Source of the DNA: Streblospio benedicti | Lineage: Eukaryota > Annelida > Polychaeta > Spionida > Spionidae | Assembly: GCA_019095985.1 (NCBI GenBank) | Contig: CM032665.1 | Coordinates: 33,606,995 to 33,670,994, forward strand | Length of the DNA: 64,000 nt | Reading direction: 5' to 3' | Shown here: positions 12,273 to 24,770 of the stretch, piece after piece | Numbering within the stretch: the stretch's first letter is position 1 | Layout of the letters: each line of letters begins with the position of its first letter | Notes under the pieces: model-generated | The model's database searches: none | Told to the model about the DNA's origin: nothing | The model's input: the letters and a program-made list of their open reading frames with translations, nothing else | Made by a program: the position numbers and the translations under genes

Positions 12273-13010
12273 GTGGCAAAACCCACAGCAACGGATGCTC
12301 AACGAACGGCTGCCATATGTCAAATCTGCCGTACAGTGATTATGAACCCACAGTGACGGATCATATTAGTTGCCGTGCGGCTGCCGTACGGCTCTGGAAT
12401 TAGCACTCCTGATTTCTTAAGAAAGTCGTAATATTTACGTCAGAATAAGTACTGAATTTGAAATGAGCTGTATAGACTACTGGTTTTGTTTTCACTGTAT
12501 CAAATTTAAAATGACAAAGATTACTAAGTGTAAGCGTAATTTACTAGTGATGATGTTGGAAATCATCTGTCTATGTCACTATACAAAGAAGTAGAACTAA
12601 ATGATCGCTGCCAAACATAAACGTTACTATAAACGTAGAAACCTATTCTTATGTGATGGCTTATCCGTCATATTAAACGTATAACTAGGAAAGGATTAAT
12701 TACAGGTGTGCTAAGGTGATTTGCCGTAAGGCTCTGTTTGATACCAATCAGTCAGTATGGGTTTTACCCAATAGAAAAGTCACTAAAGCAATTAATACGA
12801 CGCCATACGGTGCTGTAAAACGCCGTACGGCTAGTTCGTGTCAATTGCCCCGCTAGGCATTCCAGAAATCTGCTGCACAGCATCCATCCGCTGACGTACG
12901 TCGCCGTACGTCAGAATTTCAGTGTGGATTTAACCCTATGTAAAAATGCATTGGAGCAATTGGCACTAAGTTGCTGTACGTCTGCCTTACATCGCTGTGG
13001 GTTTTACCAC
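12273..13010. mobile_element. 738-bp TTA-flanked element with CGTACG palindromes
   Basis: The left end GTGGCAAAACCCACAGC and the right end are imperfect inverted copies, and TTA flanks both sides (12270-12272 and 13011-13013). A 3-bp TTA duplication is typical of PIF/Harbinger elements, so I infer a non-autonomous Harbinger-like element. The interior repeats GCCGTACGGC, GACGTACGTC and relatives at least eight times, and repeats a GGGTTTTACCC-type unit, suggesting internal reiteration. No transposase is seen. Confidence 0.65.
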
Positions 13011-13192
13011 TTAGTGTTACGCTGTTTACGGTATTTCGGTTCGCTGATTAACAGTAATTTCTGGAAACTACGCGTATTATGCGAAAAATGGTTGAGTTCA
13101 ATGGAATTTTCTATAATTACTATGGTTCTTATATGTTGACAGTACTATATGATTTGGTCGCTATATATCTTATAATATAACAAAACGATTAC

Positions 13193-13229
13193 CTTCAATG
13201 TCAGTCCGAGTAAAAGGAATTGAACATAC
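13193..13229 (-). CDS. possible 37-nt microexon
   Basis: On the minus strand a pyrimidine-rich TTTTTATTTCACAG acceptor is followed by 37 bases and a GAAG|GTAATC donor. It is open in phase 0 (VCSIPFTRTDIE) and in phase 2 (YVQFLLLGLTLK). From the upstream candidate exon at 13411-13523 it would be entered in phase 1, where it meets a stop, so the two do not join simply. The splice signals are good, but exons this short are easy to find by chance. Confidence 0.2.
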
Positions 13230-13410
13230 CTGTGAAATAAAAACAAATCATTATAATGAATGATGATCTAATTCTTTTTTTTAATCTTACCATTCATGAT
13301 TACCATAGAATAAATGATAGTATAACATTTTTGTTCATACAGGGATCTTTTATTCGCATTGGGATTACAAATATTGGATCTAATGCAATTTTTTACACAA
13401 ATATTGTTAC

Positions 13411-13523
13411 CTGTATGACATAGAACCGGACGTGAGCATGGACACTCAGAAACTACCACTAAATTTTGACCTAAATTTACAAATGTAGGACCTTCGTATT
13501 GTGTCAATTGTGAGGGCTTATAA
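13411..13523 (-). CDS. probable internal exon, Cys-rich unknown protein
   Basis: On the minus strand the segment lies between acceptor TTCTGTAG and donor ACAG|GTAACA. It reads one base, 37 codons, one base. The peptide begins YKPSQLTQYEGPTFVNLG and continues to VVVSECPCSRPVLCHT. It is less AT-rich than its surroundings. The ECPCxxPxLC pattern recalls the N-terminal CPCxxPxLC of di-N-acetylchitobiase and also various small Cys-rich modules, but the upstream residues do not match anything I can name. The frame stays open past the donor with more cysteines, so the end is not certain. Confidence 0.4.
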
Positions 13524-13526
13524 CTA

Positions 13527-13901
13527 CAGAATGAAATGTATTAAAACATGCATGTAAAATTCGCTTTCATAATTCTAGTAATACAAAATTCCATTGCTCC
13601 ATGTATGGAAAAATTATCCATTTGAACCTTGTGTCATAGTATAATACACATACAATCTATAAACAAACAGTCTTAATTGACATAATAGTTATATTTGTAG
13701 ATGTGAGTCAAGGAATGTATAATGATAACAGCTAATCTGTCATTCAATGTCATTTATGTAGAGGTATAAATTGAATACGAGTCAAAAAATTGTTTAATCT
13801 TCTTGACACCATTTTATTGCTATTTTGGGGAGATTTGTGTTAAATGTGTGCGAGCAGACTGTATGTTAAGTTTTGACATGAGTTTATTTTCAAATTAAAT
13901 A
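13527..13901. other. noncoding stretch
   Basis: I see nothing gene-like. It is AT-rich and intron-like between a candidate exon and a MITE. Confidence 0.6.
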
Positions 13902-14081
13902 CAGCATAGCCTCCAGGTGACCTATATAAAGAGACCACCTACATGTAAATGATTAAGCCTGTTTTCCAGTTCCAAAATGTCAAAAAGAGACCAATTTAAA
14001 CCTCCTAAAGGACCCTACATGTACCTCTACTGATACCACTTGAGGCCTTATTCCAGTGGTCTCAATTAGGAGGTTACAATG
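13902..14081 (+). mobile_element. TA-flanked MITE, CAGTAGAACCTC family, decayed copy 2
   Basis: The copy is recognised by GAGACCACCT near the start, GAGACCAATTTAAACCTCC in the middle, CCACTTGAGG and a closing GGTCTCAATTAGGAGGTTACA. The ends are diverged (CAGCATAGCCTCC), so this is one of the oldest copies in the window. Confidence 0.7.
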
Positions 14082-17045
14082 TATTCTGTAAATTTACTAA
14101 CTTCCTCCACTTTAGAACTGATTTATGCGCAAATTTCAGGAGCCAGCCATCTTATTGGCAACAATAACTGACTCCACTGACAAACTTCACTGTGATCATT
14201 CATAGTACGAATCTCTGATAAAACTGTTCAAGTAGTGACGCTCTATTTGTACATCAATCGCATTAATATCCATATCATGATAACATTGAATTTTGCTATC
14301 GCCACTTATGTATATAGGACAGATCATTGAAAGAAAAAAATACTTAAACCATAATGCCTTGAATGATGAACAGATTCAGATGAAAACTTCACCTTTAAGT
14401 TATCCTTTAATATCTCTTACTTTTTTAGTAACAAATAAATGATAATTGGCTAATAGTATAGTATAGATATTGAATACAATATACATGCATAGGAATGAAT
14501 TTATACTATTCTATCATTGATGGACAAAAATTGCTTATATTGTTGACACAATCCATTATTATGTATGGACAAGATTACAGGCACATCGATCATGAGTAGG
14601 ACATTTGTAGTAAGATAACATAGAAGAGCATAAATACCACAAAAAACAACTTTATGACTGACATTGTTACATAGTATCAAATATACATTACAGACACATT
14701 GTATATAATGATCGTAAATGTAATTGAATATTGTTGAATGCATTAATGATTAAATCAAAAGCTATATCATAATGTAAGTTATCTGTTTTTTCATATAACC
14801 ACAATCATTATACGCCATTAAAATTATCAATATCCACACTAAATTTGTGAGATACATTAAAAGGGTCGAAGTCCTCACAACAAGTTCTGAAGAATAAAGT
14901 GAGGTCCTGATATTCCTGGTCAATATTAAACAGGATATCAAAATTTTAAAAAAACAAAACATTTTCATTTAGAATTATTTTACAATATATCGCAAGGTCA
15001 ACTGCATATTGTATTATCTGAGAAGCATTTAAAACTGTAGACACATGTAAATGGGTGTTCATTTCACCACCAAAGATGAAAACCAACAAACCTTGATTAC
15101 CCACATTGAACTTATAAATTGAAATATTATCTCTATCAGAGGCACATGATTTCCCTTTCACTTTACCTTCTGCCTCGAATCAAAAATGATGCCTAAAGCT
15201 CCATTAAATTTCAAACTGGCTGATCCCTCTAATACTGTGAAAACTTTAAACAAACCAGGTTACCTTTGCGGACTTTCAGTGGGAGCTTTTATGAAAAAGA
15301 TCCACCTCCCTCTATAGTCAAACAGTTGGTAATTACTTAACCTTGGAGTGTGGAGAAAAGGCACAAACGTAAAATAAATAGAAAACTTAGTATTTACGTT
15401 AAAGAAGGCACATCGGTTTCTCAAGTTAGACAAATAGCAACACAGGTGGTGTTTACCCGCGTTTTTTTACATCAGACTTTCATAACATTTTCATACAGGT
15501 TTCTATTCTTTGGAAGTCAGTTAAAATGGAAATGTCATACATGTACCTGCTTGGCAAAAGATACTTATTAAATCCAAATATGAAGTCAGTAAGTAATAAT
15601 GCATGCAAGTAAGTAAAAAAAAAAGACTGGAGCATTATGTCTTCATTCCTTGAATCAAGGCATATTTCATCATAAACTGTAAACACACTTTTAGACAAAA
15701 AGAAATGTTTCAAATATAGACAGGGAACAATGATATATCAATTTCAAAGTTGAGATTAAAACATAAGACATTTTAAATGTAAATTTCAAATAAATTAAAT
15801 TAACTTAAATCGTAATGAATAATATACAAATAATCTAAATATTCCATTATTCATTCAACTATTTCATTTGTCAATGCATGACCATCTTATAATCCTATCG
15901 TTGAATTTAATTCATAAAACATAATTATAATTTCATTTGTGGCCATTTAATAAAACCGATCGTAAGACTTTCATGAGACCTAGTATTCTTACGAGAAGGC
16001 AAACAGAGCGGTTTTTGCCGTTTAAATAGTCTATGTTGTCAGAAGCCTAAAAAGTTTGACAACTTTGCAAACAGTAGACAATAGACAGTAAATACACACT
16101 GCATTGCCGTACAAATGCACACAAATTTCCACTCCCAAAATCACTTTGCCAGAATATGACAGTTTCATAGGTTAAAATTGGACTTGTGTCTCCTAGAGGT
16201 AAGTCTATAGGTATTGTACGTATACAATGTCGTACTCCTTTATCTGAGAGTTAATTTTAACCACGAAAAAATATTAATGAAAAGTCATGTTCAATCTTAA
16301 TTTTCTCCTTTCCTCATACAATATCTATTAGAAATATGTGAACAATATTAACACTTACTTGTACCATACACTTCATTGACATATTAAGTCTAAAACAACT
16401 GGGCTATGCAATACTGTTTATCTCAAACTTTGATTGAGTAAATTAAACATTCAAACTAACGAGTCATCAGAGATGTATGATTATGAAGGGTACAAGTAAA
16501 GTTACTGGCTCGAGAAATCCATAAATTCACCTTACATGTATTAGATTTAGAGATAAACAGGTTCAACTGTATAATATATACATTGGACTATAGGATTGAA
16601 TAAACTCTTAAAAATATGTGTTTATAAAACATATCACAATTCAGCAAAATCATTCAACAGAAATGCTTGCACTTGAATAATTTCATCTACACGCAAAAAA
16701 GTTGTTTTTTTAGATAGGCCCCTGTGAAAAAGCTGGGGAATATATTTCCAATAGATTAACGCATCTTACTGTTTCTTTTGTTTAATTCTTAATCATATTT
16801 TTGATCTGCTTGAGATAAACTTTTGTTAAATCAACTGTAAATCCTTTGATTTGCCATTGTAATCATACACATTAAAAATTACTATGATAACATCTGCACT
16901 GATACGTAAGTTCAAAGTTGAACGTAATAAATGTCCAAAAATAAGACTGCACAAGTTCAACTAGTAACATTATACAACAAAACACATAACAAAAAAATTC
17001 TGTTTTAATCAAAATTAATTATGTTATTTATGCGTGAATTGCCAC
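14082..17045. other. noncoding stretch
   Basis: No exon or repeat boundaries are recognised. Several minus-strand open frames near 14.5-15.2 kb are AT-rich without splice signals. Sequence near 15.3-15.5 kb is open on the plus strand for about 70 codons but shows no coding character. Confidence 0.55.
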
Positions 17046-17201
17046 CTTAGCATCAGAGTGATAACATCTGATGGATGTCCAGGACTTGGGAGTGTCTGAA
17101 AACACAACCATCGCTTTACGTGTGGTGTTATGTGGGCCACAGAAGACAGAAGTTGGCACTTTGCATTTTGCATGAAGCCTCACATCTTTCAATATATCCA
17201 A
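17046..17201 (-). CDS. possible 156-nt symmetric exon, unknown protein
   Basis: Read on the minus strand, CCTAG precedes 52 open codons that end AAG|GTGGCA. The length is a multiple of three, as in many internal exons. The peptide begins LDILKDVRLHAKCKVP and its second half reads AMVVFSDTPKSWTSIRCYH. The base composition is clearly less AT-rich than its neighbourhood. Against it: both splice sites are mediocre, phase 0 does not follow the phase-1 donor of the 34.7 kb exon, and the plus strand is also open over much of it. It may be a coding relic. Confidence 0.3.
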
Positions 17202-18147
17202 CTAGGACGTATCACTCAAATATACCTCTCCTGCCCAATCAAATTTGATGCATGTAAAAACCAGAAAGAGTTACTTGGTAATGGCACTTTGTAGATCCAT
17301 AATTGGGTCTACTGTATCAACTATCTGACCTTGGCCACAAAAGCTAATCTGAGAGTCCCAATAACACAGGATTGATGAGGAGAGCATAAAGGATTACCCA
17401 ATATCATGCCATTGTCTGCAATTGAAATAGAGCCTTGAGATTATGAAACAGAACATCACCATTGTTAGAAAAACCGATAGCACTAATCCAGTAAAAGTTT
17501 GTTAATTTTGGAAAGGCTGAAAATTATAATTGAGTGATAGCATTCAAACATTGAGCATTGCACTTTTATATCAAATTTGTTCTGATGTGTGTGAGTACTC
17601 TAACTTCCAGACTCAATGTTCAAATGCATAAATCTAGTACAAACGGTCATTTTGGATGAGGTGCTTAAAATCAATAGAAATAGTGTAGAATTATGACCAA
17701 ATAATATAAGTTGGTTATATTTTTTTTCTTATTTCTTTCCATGTCCTTGAGAACCAATGATAATGTATGGATAGGCAAGGTCATAGTGTAGGTAAGTTTG
17801 AAGAGACAGAAGATAAAAAGAATATTAACATATTATCAACATTGTAATCAAGACATTGAATGATTGATTAACTAGTTGTTAGAGAAGACCCTGAACAGGC
17901 ATTGTCTTTGCATCTAGCATTAAAAATACTAGTAGTTAGAAAATCTAGAGGAAGGGAACATTTTATTGGAAGTGCCCAAGAATCAAAATAATCTGTAATG
18001 AACATTTGGGAGGTTAACATTTGATAATGCACATTTCATCATGAGAAGGTAAGTTTCATTCATTTCTGATACAGTGTAAGAAACAATGCACATTGAAAAG
18101 AGCAGACGCCATATAATGATCCATGTCCGGACAGCAATTATAGATAG

Positions 18148-18357
18148 CGGGACAACCAGAGCCAAATATTGTTTCCAATTCCATGGACTGCATCTAATTG
18201 CAATCACAAACAATGCAAATCAATCCAAACAAACGTCACCAATGATGGATCAGACGACCATGTGTGTATATCGTATGCCGGCAACCCCCAAATATGGAAA
18301 CTGGCATTGGGGTGTTACTGTTCCAGTGATGATTGCGATTTAGCCTTGAGATCATAA
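18148..18357 (+). CDS. possible Cys-rich exon or relic
   Basis: After a stop/AG at 18145-18147 the plus strand is open for 69 codons to TAA. The useful part reads ASNCNHKQC, then VCISYAGNPQIWKL, then GCYCSSDDCDLAL. The cysteine spacing and the closing CxCxxDxC-like motif recall the end of three-finger (Ly6 or TGF-beta-receptor ectodomain) folds, but the first half does not match and there is no good acceptor. A second frame is open across the same DNA. I treat it as an unproven relic. Confidence 0.2.
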   Translation, partial: RDNQSQILFPIPWTASNCNHKQCKSIQTNVTNDGSDDHVCISYAGNPQIWKLALGCYCSSDDCDLALRS

Positions 18358-19290
18358 AGCGTGCTTCTGTGAGACAGGCAAAAGAAGATGGATGAACTGC
18401 TACTGTGACACACAGATATGGAGGCTAGATTCCATCCTCTGATTGTTACCATGAGTACATTAACATGATGAGATTTCTCCTTTAGTCTTATGTGTATGAT
18501 TATGTTTTGGGGTTTTTTTTTCAAACTGGAAGGAAAGATTTTCTGAAGGACCAGCCTCAAAAGTGTAGATTACTGAGGAATATTTTACTATTAAATGATT
18601 ATTGTATTCTTATGACAAATAGTGTCTTTATATCTATGTCCCAACAGAGAGAAGTTGCCGAAATCTTCATACATGAAGATGTTTTCATTCCTAATGAACA
18701 ATCTAATAACAAACATAACAGTAGACTACATTTAATATATCAATATTTTCTCTGGTTTAAATTTAGCTGTGCATGATAAGAAAGCACAATTGAAGAAAAC
18801 ACTAGACATGCATCTGGGTTTGCGTATCTTATTTGATATGATAATAAATTAGTAATACACTTTTAATCATGATATTGAGAGACAAATACTGAACAACACT
18901 GCCATTAAGCTGATCATACCAATAGAAAGAAGAAAGGCTACATTATGGACTGCTTACTCCATTAATTCACTCATTAAATGGCTTATCAATTATGGCATGG
19001 CCATAGCTGGATGATGAATTACTGCATAGTGAACTTGTAATTCACAATCCTTTGGCTTCATGTACACTACTAATGATCTAATGCATGTCCTGGGCACATT
19101 TCATTTCATACAGAACAAAAGACATGAAGGTAAGACAAGACAGTCTAGACTTTGATCCCATTACACTCTTTGATAGCATCTGATATGCAAATTGTCTTCA
19201 GATCATCTATTATCCCAGACACCAAATTAAAAAAAATGCAATATTAAGCAAATTTTTACAGACGGATTTGTGCCTGTGGGAACATTTCTA
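18358..19290. other. noncoding stretch
   Basis: No gene is supported. Open frames at 18.49-18.78 kb lack splice support and look random. Confidence 0.55.
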
Positions 19291-19420
19291 CAGTACAACC
19301 TCTTTTATCAGTAATATTTCATTATTCAGACGCTCTGCTAGTCAGTCCCATTTTTCCATGTTTAGATTTTTGAATCTCCATCCATCCTCGGAACATGTCA
19401 GTAAAACAGAGGTTGTGCTG
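19291..19420. mobile_element. 130-bp TA-flanked MITE, CAGTACAACCTC ends
   Basis: The left end CAGTACAACCTCTTTTATCA and the right end AGAGGTTGTGCTG form terminal inverted repeats, each followed outward by TA. The ends share CAGTA-AACCTC with the larger MITE family in this window, so the two probably answer to related transposases. Confidence 0.7.
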
Positions 19421-22400
19421 TACTTAAACTGATAACTGTTCTCCATACAATGATAGACCATTGTAAAAATTGTATTGCGACAATTGTTTTGCACTGCTAT
19501 GTCAAATTCTCATTTCTTCACTCTATACATGAATTTTATAGGGCCATTATGATTGCACATACAATGTATCTCTCTATTTTCTTTCCAGGTGTAACCTAGA
19601 AAACTAGCTAATCAGCGCATTATGCATATTTTGACCTAATTGGGAAGATCTCCAGTGCTCAAAAGCAAGTTTTGAAAAATTAAGTGATCCCTTCAAATTC
19701 ATCTTGCATTTCTTTGAAGAGATAAGGAATAAAATAATCAAAAGAAGACAAATATAATGGCACGTACATCTTTTATAAATATAATTATCACCTTAATATG
19801 TCATTTTTACTTGATATGTCAATACCTAATAATAATGTATTTATAGTAAAGCATAATTTCTAAATGTGTAGAATACACCAAGTAGATTTATTCGGAACTA
19901 ATGCATAGTTATAGGACGTCATCACGTCATGAATCAATGTATCAATCAGTTTTAAATTCGCATCAAAACAGTGAACACAAACATCATGATTGTGTTATTA
20001 TGAAGACATATTACGCTTTTCAAAGATGAATATTTCCACCATAATATAAGACATACAATAAATCATCACCCATAAACATAACAAACCCATAAGACTGGAA
20101 AACCACACCTGGAGTCAAAATGGAACCGCCCATAATATGTCTTAAATATGTAAAATACATCATTGCCCTGTCTTTTATCGGCGTCTTGCCAGTCATCGTA
20201 TTTCCTATTTTATCACTCCCTCAATAAAGCATTGAAAGATCTAGTGAAACATTCGCCATATTTTGGCATTTATTGCTTATTAAAGTCCCGTTTTTCACGC
20301 CGTTATGGGATGACAAATATAAAGTATAGCGTATGAATAAAGTCTTGAATAGAACATAACCTTGTATAAATCTTAAAAAGCAAAGATACATTGGTACTAC
20401 CATTAAATCATTGAAGTTCACTTAGTAAGATATGAAAACTATGAAGGTTTATAAACTTAAAATAATTTGACAGCGTTATTCACATGATATAGCATGTCAA
20501 AATATATTGAATTATCCCCATTTTCATTAAGCCATCAAATAGAAGGGCACTAAATATGGAAATGAAACAAACCATTTTAGAATTTTACTGTATGATGAAT
20601 GTCAACTGTTATAGGACTGTTTTCAATTCACTAAGTTGATGGCCCAAATCATTGTACAACCCTTTTAAAAATGATACAGGCAGCACACAACTAGAGTAAA
20701 TTGCTATTCAGCTTCTAAAAGCATTTCATTACTGGATAGTAATGATGCAGAGGAACAAGCGGAGCTTCCAACATCCAAACTCTACAGGCCCAGGCCACAT
20801 CAGCAGCTCCTCATCTTCCACTTTACAGCCTTTATTATGCAGGCCTGTCACTTTTTTATTGTCCTGCTTCTTTGAGGGAAAAGATTTATATCTTGATGGC
20901 TATACAATGATACAGGTTCATAAAAGATGCAGACAAGTTGCATTAAAAGATTAGTCCTCCAATTTCACCACTACATGTACTTGTATGGTAAGCTATGATT
21001 GTCATCACCCTTTGCTTGTGTTTGTTGATTGGGTGGATATGAGACAACTGTTAAGGACCTGTATGGACAGGATGACCTTGTTGAAACTTATTAAAGTTGA
21101 GATAAAAATTGACAAACTACAAGCAATAACCAAGTCAATTGATACACTAGTCAAACCAATAGTAAGTGAAGTGATGAGGACCTTATCAGACTATAATTGC
21201 ATACAGTTTATTGATGGCACTGCAACACATAAAAATTGGCATGTAATTAAGTAGTCAATCATAGCGGCACCTGAGACGACCTACCCTCAAGCATGTATCA
21301 CCATGAATAACGGCAGTTGTCACTATTGAACTATTGATGGTCACTTCTACTTCGATACTTGTATATGATATTATTCTCACTTGACATCAGTACAATGAGA
21401 TAGGGTCATAATAATGACCATCTTAAAATAAATTGATCTTGATTTACCAGTTATGTTGAAATTTACATATACTATTAATTGGGTGAAACTATAATGTGTG
21501 TCATGTAGGGTTTCAAGACTTTTAGAATACATGTACCTCTAGATCATTGTAGCTTAGAATAAATTTTTGAAAGCAAACCATATCATCAGCAGAAAACAAA
21601 TCATTAAATATATGTAGAAAACATACAGTGGTAGAATCGACAGTTTTTTGTTTTCTTGACGTTGTTAACAAATGAATCTATGTCCTTGGAATAAAAACAT
21701 TAGATTCATATTGGGCACATCATTTGCCCATCGCTCATCCATCAAAACAAAATGACAGCCACCGATCACGCATTCAAAAGGCACTAACCTTGGTTAAACA
21801 TTTAGACTAATCATGCATATAAAGCAGTTTTATGTTACATTGAATCATACTTTTAGGCTACAATACTTGCAATTTTAACAGAGAAAAGTTGGAGCGTAGA
21901 CAAAGTAACTGGCTAATCTAGCCGCATGATCACAGAGATCACAGTTTCATTATTTCTTAAAAAATCCTCTCACACTTTGTTTCCATAGATTCTTACAAAA
22001 TTAAGGACATAAGCATAAACGATAACAAAAAGATGACCTTCGATATCATTGTTCCATTCTATTCATGCACTGAACCACAAATCAAAAATCAAATGGGCAA
22101 CCAATCTGAGAGTAAGCTAATACCCATCCTGCCAGCACTGATACCAATAGACTCTGCTCTCCTCCTATGCCAAGCATGAAACTCATCCTCCAAATTTATG
22201 CCTTATTATGGTGGCCCATCCTCCATACATCAAGCTAATCTGACATCGTCACAGCTTAACTCAACCCTGAGCACATAATTCTTGACTAAAAATGCACACA
22301 CTTTGTAAACCGTTGTGGTAAAACCTTTACAAAACCGAACACTTCCACAACTGATTGATGATTGAAAAGATAGAGTAGGTCATTTCGATATAGGTTCTGT

Positions 22401-22508
22401 AGCAACAATGTATATTATACGTTACTTACATGTACATGTATGTGTAAATCTTGTAACCATATTTACAAAATCAGTAACTTCAATCGATGACAATTGTGAT
22501 GTCTAGTA
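19421..22508. other. noncoding stretch with CRE-like motif pair
   Basis: No exon is supported. Two plus-strand open frames (20742-20954 and 20985-21254) are of ordinary length for this composition; the second encodes a Lys/Ile-rich helix-like peptide that I do not recognise. The CRE-like pair at 19915-19932 is listed separately. Confidence 0.5.
19915..19932. promoter_or_regulatory. two CRE-like half-palindromes
   Basis: The run GACGTCATCACGTCATGA contains ACGTCA twice, spaced about one helical turn apart. bZIP factors of the CREB/ATF type bind such boxes. There is no transcription start nearby that I can recognise. Confidence 0.25.
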
Positions 22509-22673
22509 CAGTGGAATCTCCAATTATGACCACCTCAATAAAGAGACCACCTCTATAATAAGACCGTTTGCGTGGTCCCAGGTCTTCATAAAAAAATACC
22601 AATATGAACCACTATAGAAAGACCACTTCTCTATTGAGACCACTTGAGGCAAGTCCCTTGGGATTCTTAACTG
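22509..22673 (+). mobile_element. TA-flanked MITE, CAGTAGAACCTC family, copy 3
   Basis: Starts CAGTGGAATCTCCAATTA and contains GACCACCTC and CTATTGAGACCACTTGAGG in family order. The 3' end is decayed (TTCTTAACTG) but still followed by a C/A in place of TA. Confidence 0.7.
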
Positions 22674-24579
22674 CAATTAAAAACTTCTATATATGCTTTT
22701 TAACTATACCATAATTTAACTAAATAATTGTTTCACTTTCTTAGTTTAGAACATACGCCCTTTTCAAAACTATAGGAGCGCTAAGAGTAAGGTGTTTTCT
22801 ACTTTGATTATGAACAAACTTACTTACTTTATTCAACGCAGTAAACTCTAAAAATAACATGAAATAACTAAAACTAAATCTAAGACACTTATACAAGATT
22901 AGTAGGTCACTAAAGCAGATGGTTTTGCATAATGCAGGGGCAAAGACAAACAGTTCTTTGTCATTTGTTACCGAAGTTTTTCATCTTGATAAAACATCTG
23001 TTGCACGGCATCTACAATAATCTGGGTCCAGGCACCGTATGCATTTTATAAAGATACATTATGCATTTTTGGTACTTAGCTCTGTCTATGCACCTTATTT
23101 AAGACATTCATATCATTATACTTTAAGCGATCAAGACGATAAAATAGCTAGATCATTTGAACTGCGCGGTAGTCTCATTTTTAGAGATATATTTGACAGC
23201 GCTTGAGTTTACCGTATTCTATATCCTACTGAAAAAGGATTTTGACTTTAGATATATGATGGAAATTTTATTCAGAAGGGTACAACACAATATGGTAGTT
23301 ATTTCACTTATGCATTACATTTATACAATTTCTTATTTAAATTACTCTTTCAGTGATGATAACATAGATCAAAGAATTTCTGTAAAGTATAGGCAAAGTG
23401 GAAGACATAAATGGATGCAATTCATTTTACTAATTGATAGAAAGTCATTTCAACATAATTGTATGGTATATCATAAATAATAAACATTGGTGTAAAACAC
23501 TATGTTTAATTAATTCTCAGTTTAAACATGTAAATTATACCAGGTGCTGTCTGAAACTTACACATGCTCTTCGTTAATGCTGACACATTAACATATGGAC
23601 AGATGTATAATTATGTGCATTGTATTACATATTTCTATTCAATATTTGCCTTGCATACAAAGTGGCGTTATGGGGAAGAAATTAAGCATAAAATCATCTG
23701 ATCTGTAAGTTTCTTATATAACAGAACACACAGAGGTCTAAGAGCCTTCCTACAAAGAGAAGTCAGGGAGGCACCTTCCCAGTTTCTTATTGTTACTAAA
23801 GATAAATGTCATAACTGAGGCTTACTGTGTTTGATGTAACAACACATTTAAGTCTTTATGCCCAATTTTAAAGGGTTTTATCCTATCAGGGTTCGTCTTT
23901 TGTATTCCGATGACACATTGTTCAATCATCAACATTACTGCACTAGAGCTATAATGTAATACATCTGCTACAATGTTTATTAAACAATTAAATCAGCAGT
24001 TTTACAGTTAAACATTAGAATGTGTGATTTATTGTTTGCCCATTTGGAAAGATCTGATCAACCTCTGCTAAGATACTCTATGAATACCTGTGCAACTGCG
24101 GTTAAAGTAGATTTATTTTACTTTAAATATTGATATCAGTTTCCTTGTTATTCTTACTATTATTCACATGAAATTCTAAGCAATTATACCTAGCCGTTAA
24201 TCTGCCCCACTTTAGATATGAAGAAAATACAAGTCAGAAATCAAGGCAACATGCTTTAGAGCAGAAACTTGCAACAAAACTTCATTTCTTATCTATCCTG
24301 AATCAACTGTCAGTTTTATATAAAACTTAATGGTCGAGACACAATGAACAGCGACGATTCAAATATAGCAAAATCAACCAAGCGCTTCCCACGCAGCATC
24401 CACATATACAAATATATTCAAGTCACTTAGAAGAAATAGAAAAACTAAAGCTTTAAAAGTTGCCAAAAGGTCCCTGCCTTGTCACTGTAAAGAAGGGTAG
24501 ATATAGTTTGATGGAGGCTCATTTATCCTGGATTTGATAGACATACATACATAATTATATAGTTTTAAACAGGATAATA
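22674..24579. other. noncoding stretch
   Basis: I see no exon or repeat end. The 107-codon plus-strand frame at 23157-23480 is AT-rich, hydrophobic and unsupported by splice signals. Confidence 0.55.
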
Positions 24580-24770
24580 GTCCAATTATTCACATTGAGC
24601 TTTCAACAGGAACTCCTGTCTTGTTCACAATGACGTCACGAGTTGTCACTGTGAGCACAGGAAAGTCCCCAGCTGCTTGCCCCCCCCCCTGAGATGGGTC
24701 AGTTTTCTGATTGGTTTGATATTAAAGGGGGATGAATTCAATTAATGGAGTTATTTTCATTATTTGCATC
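24580..24770. promoter_or_regulatory. possible regulatory patch with perfect CRE
   Basis: This short patch is less AT-rich and holds TGACGTCA (24631-24638), a nine-base C run, a CTGATTGG CCAAT-type box and a homeodomain/POU-like GAATTCAATTAATGG. The combination resembles an enhancer or promoter, but I find no associated exon. Confidence 0.3.
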
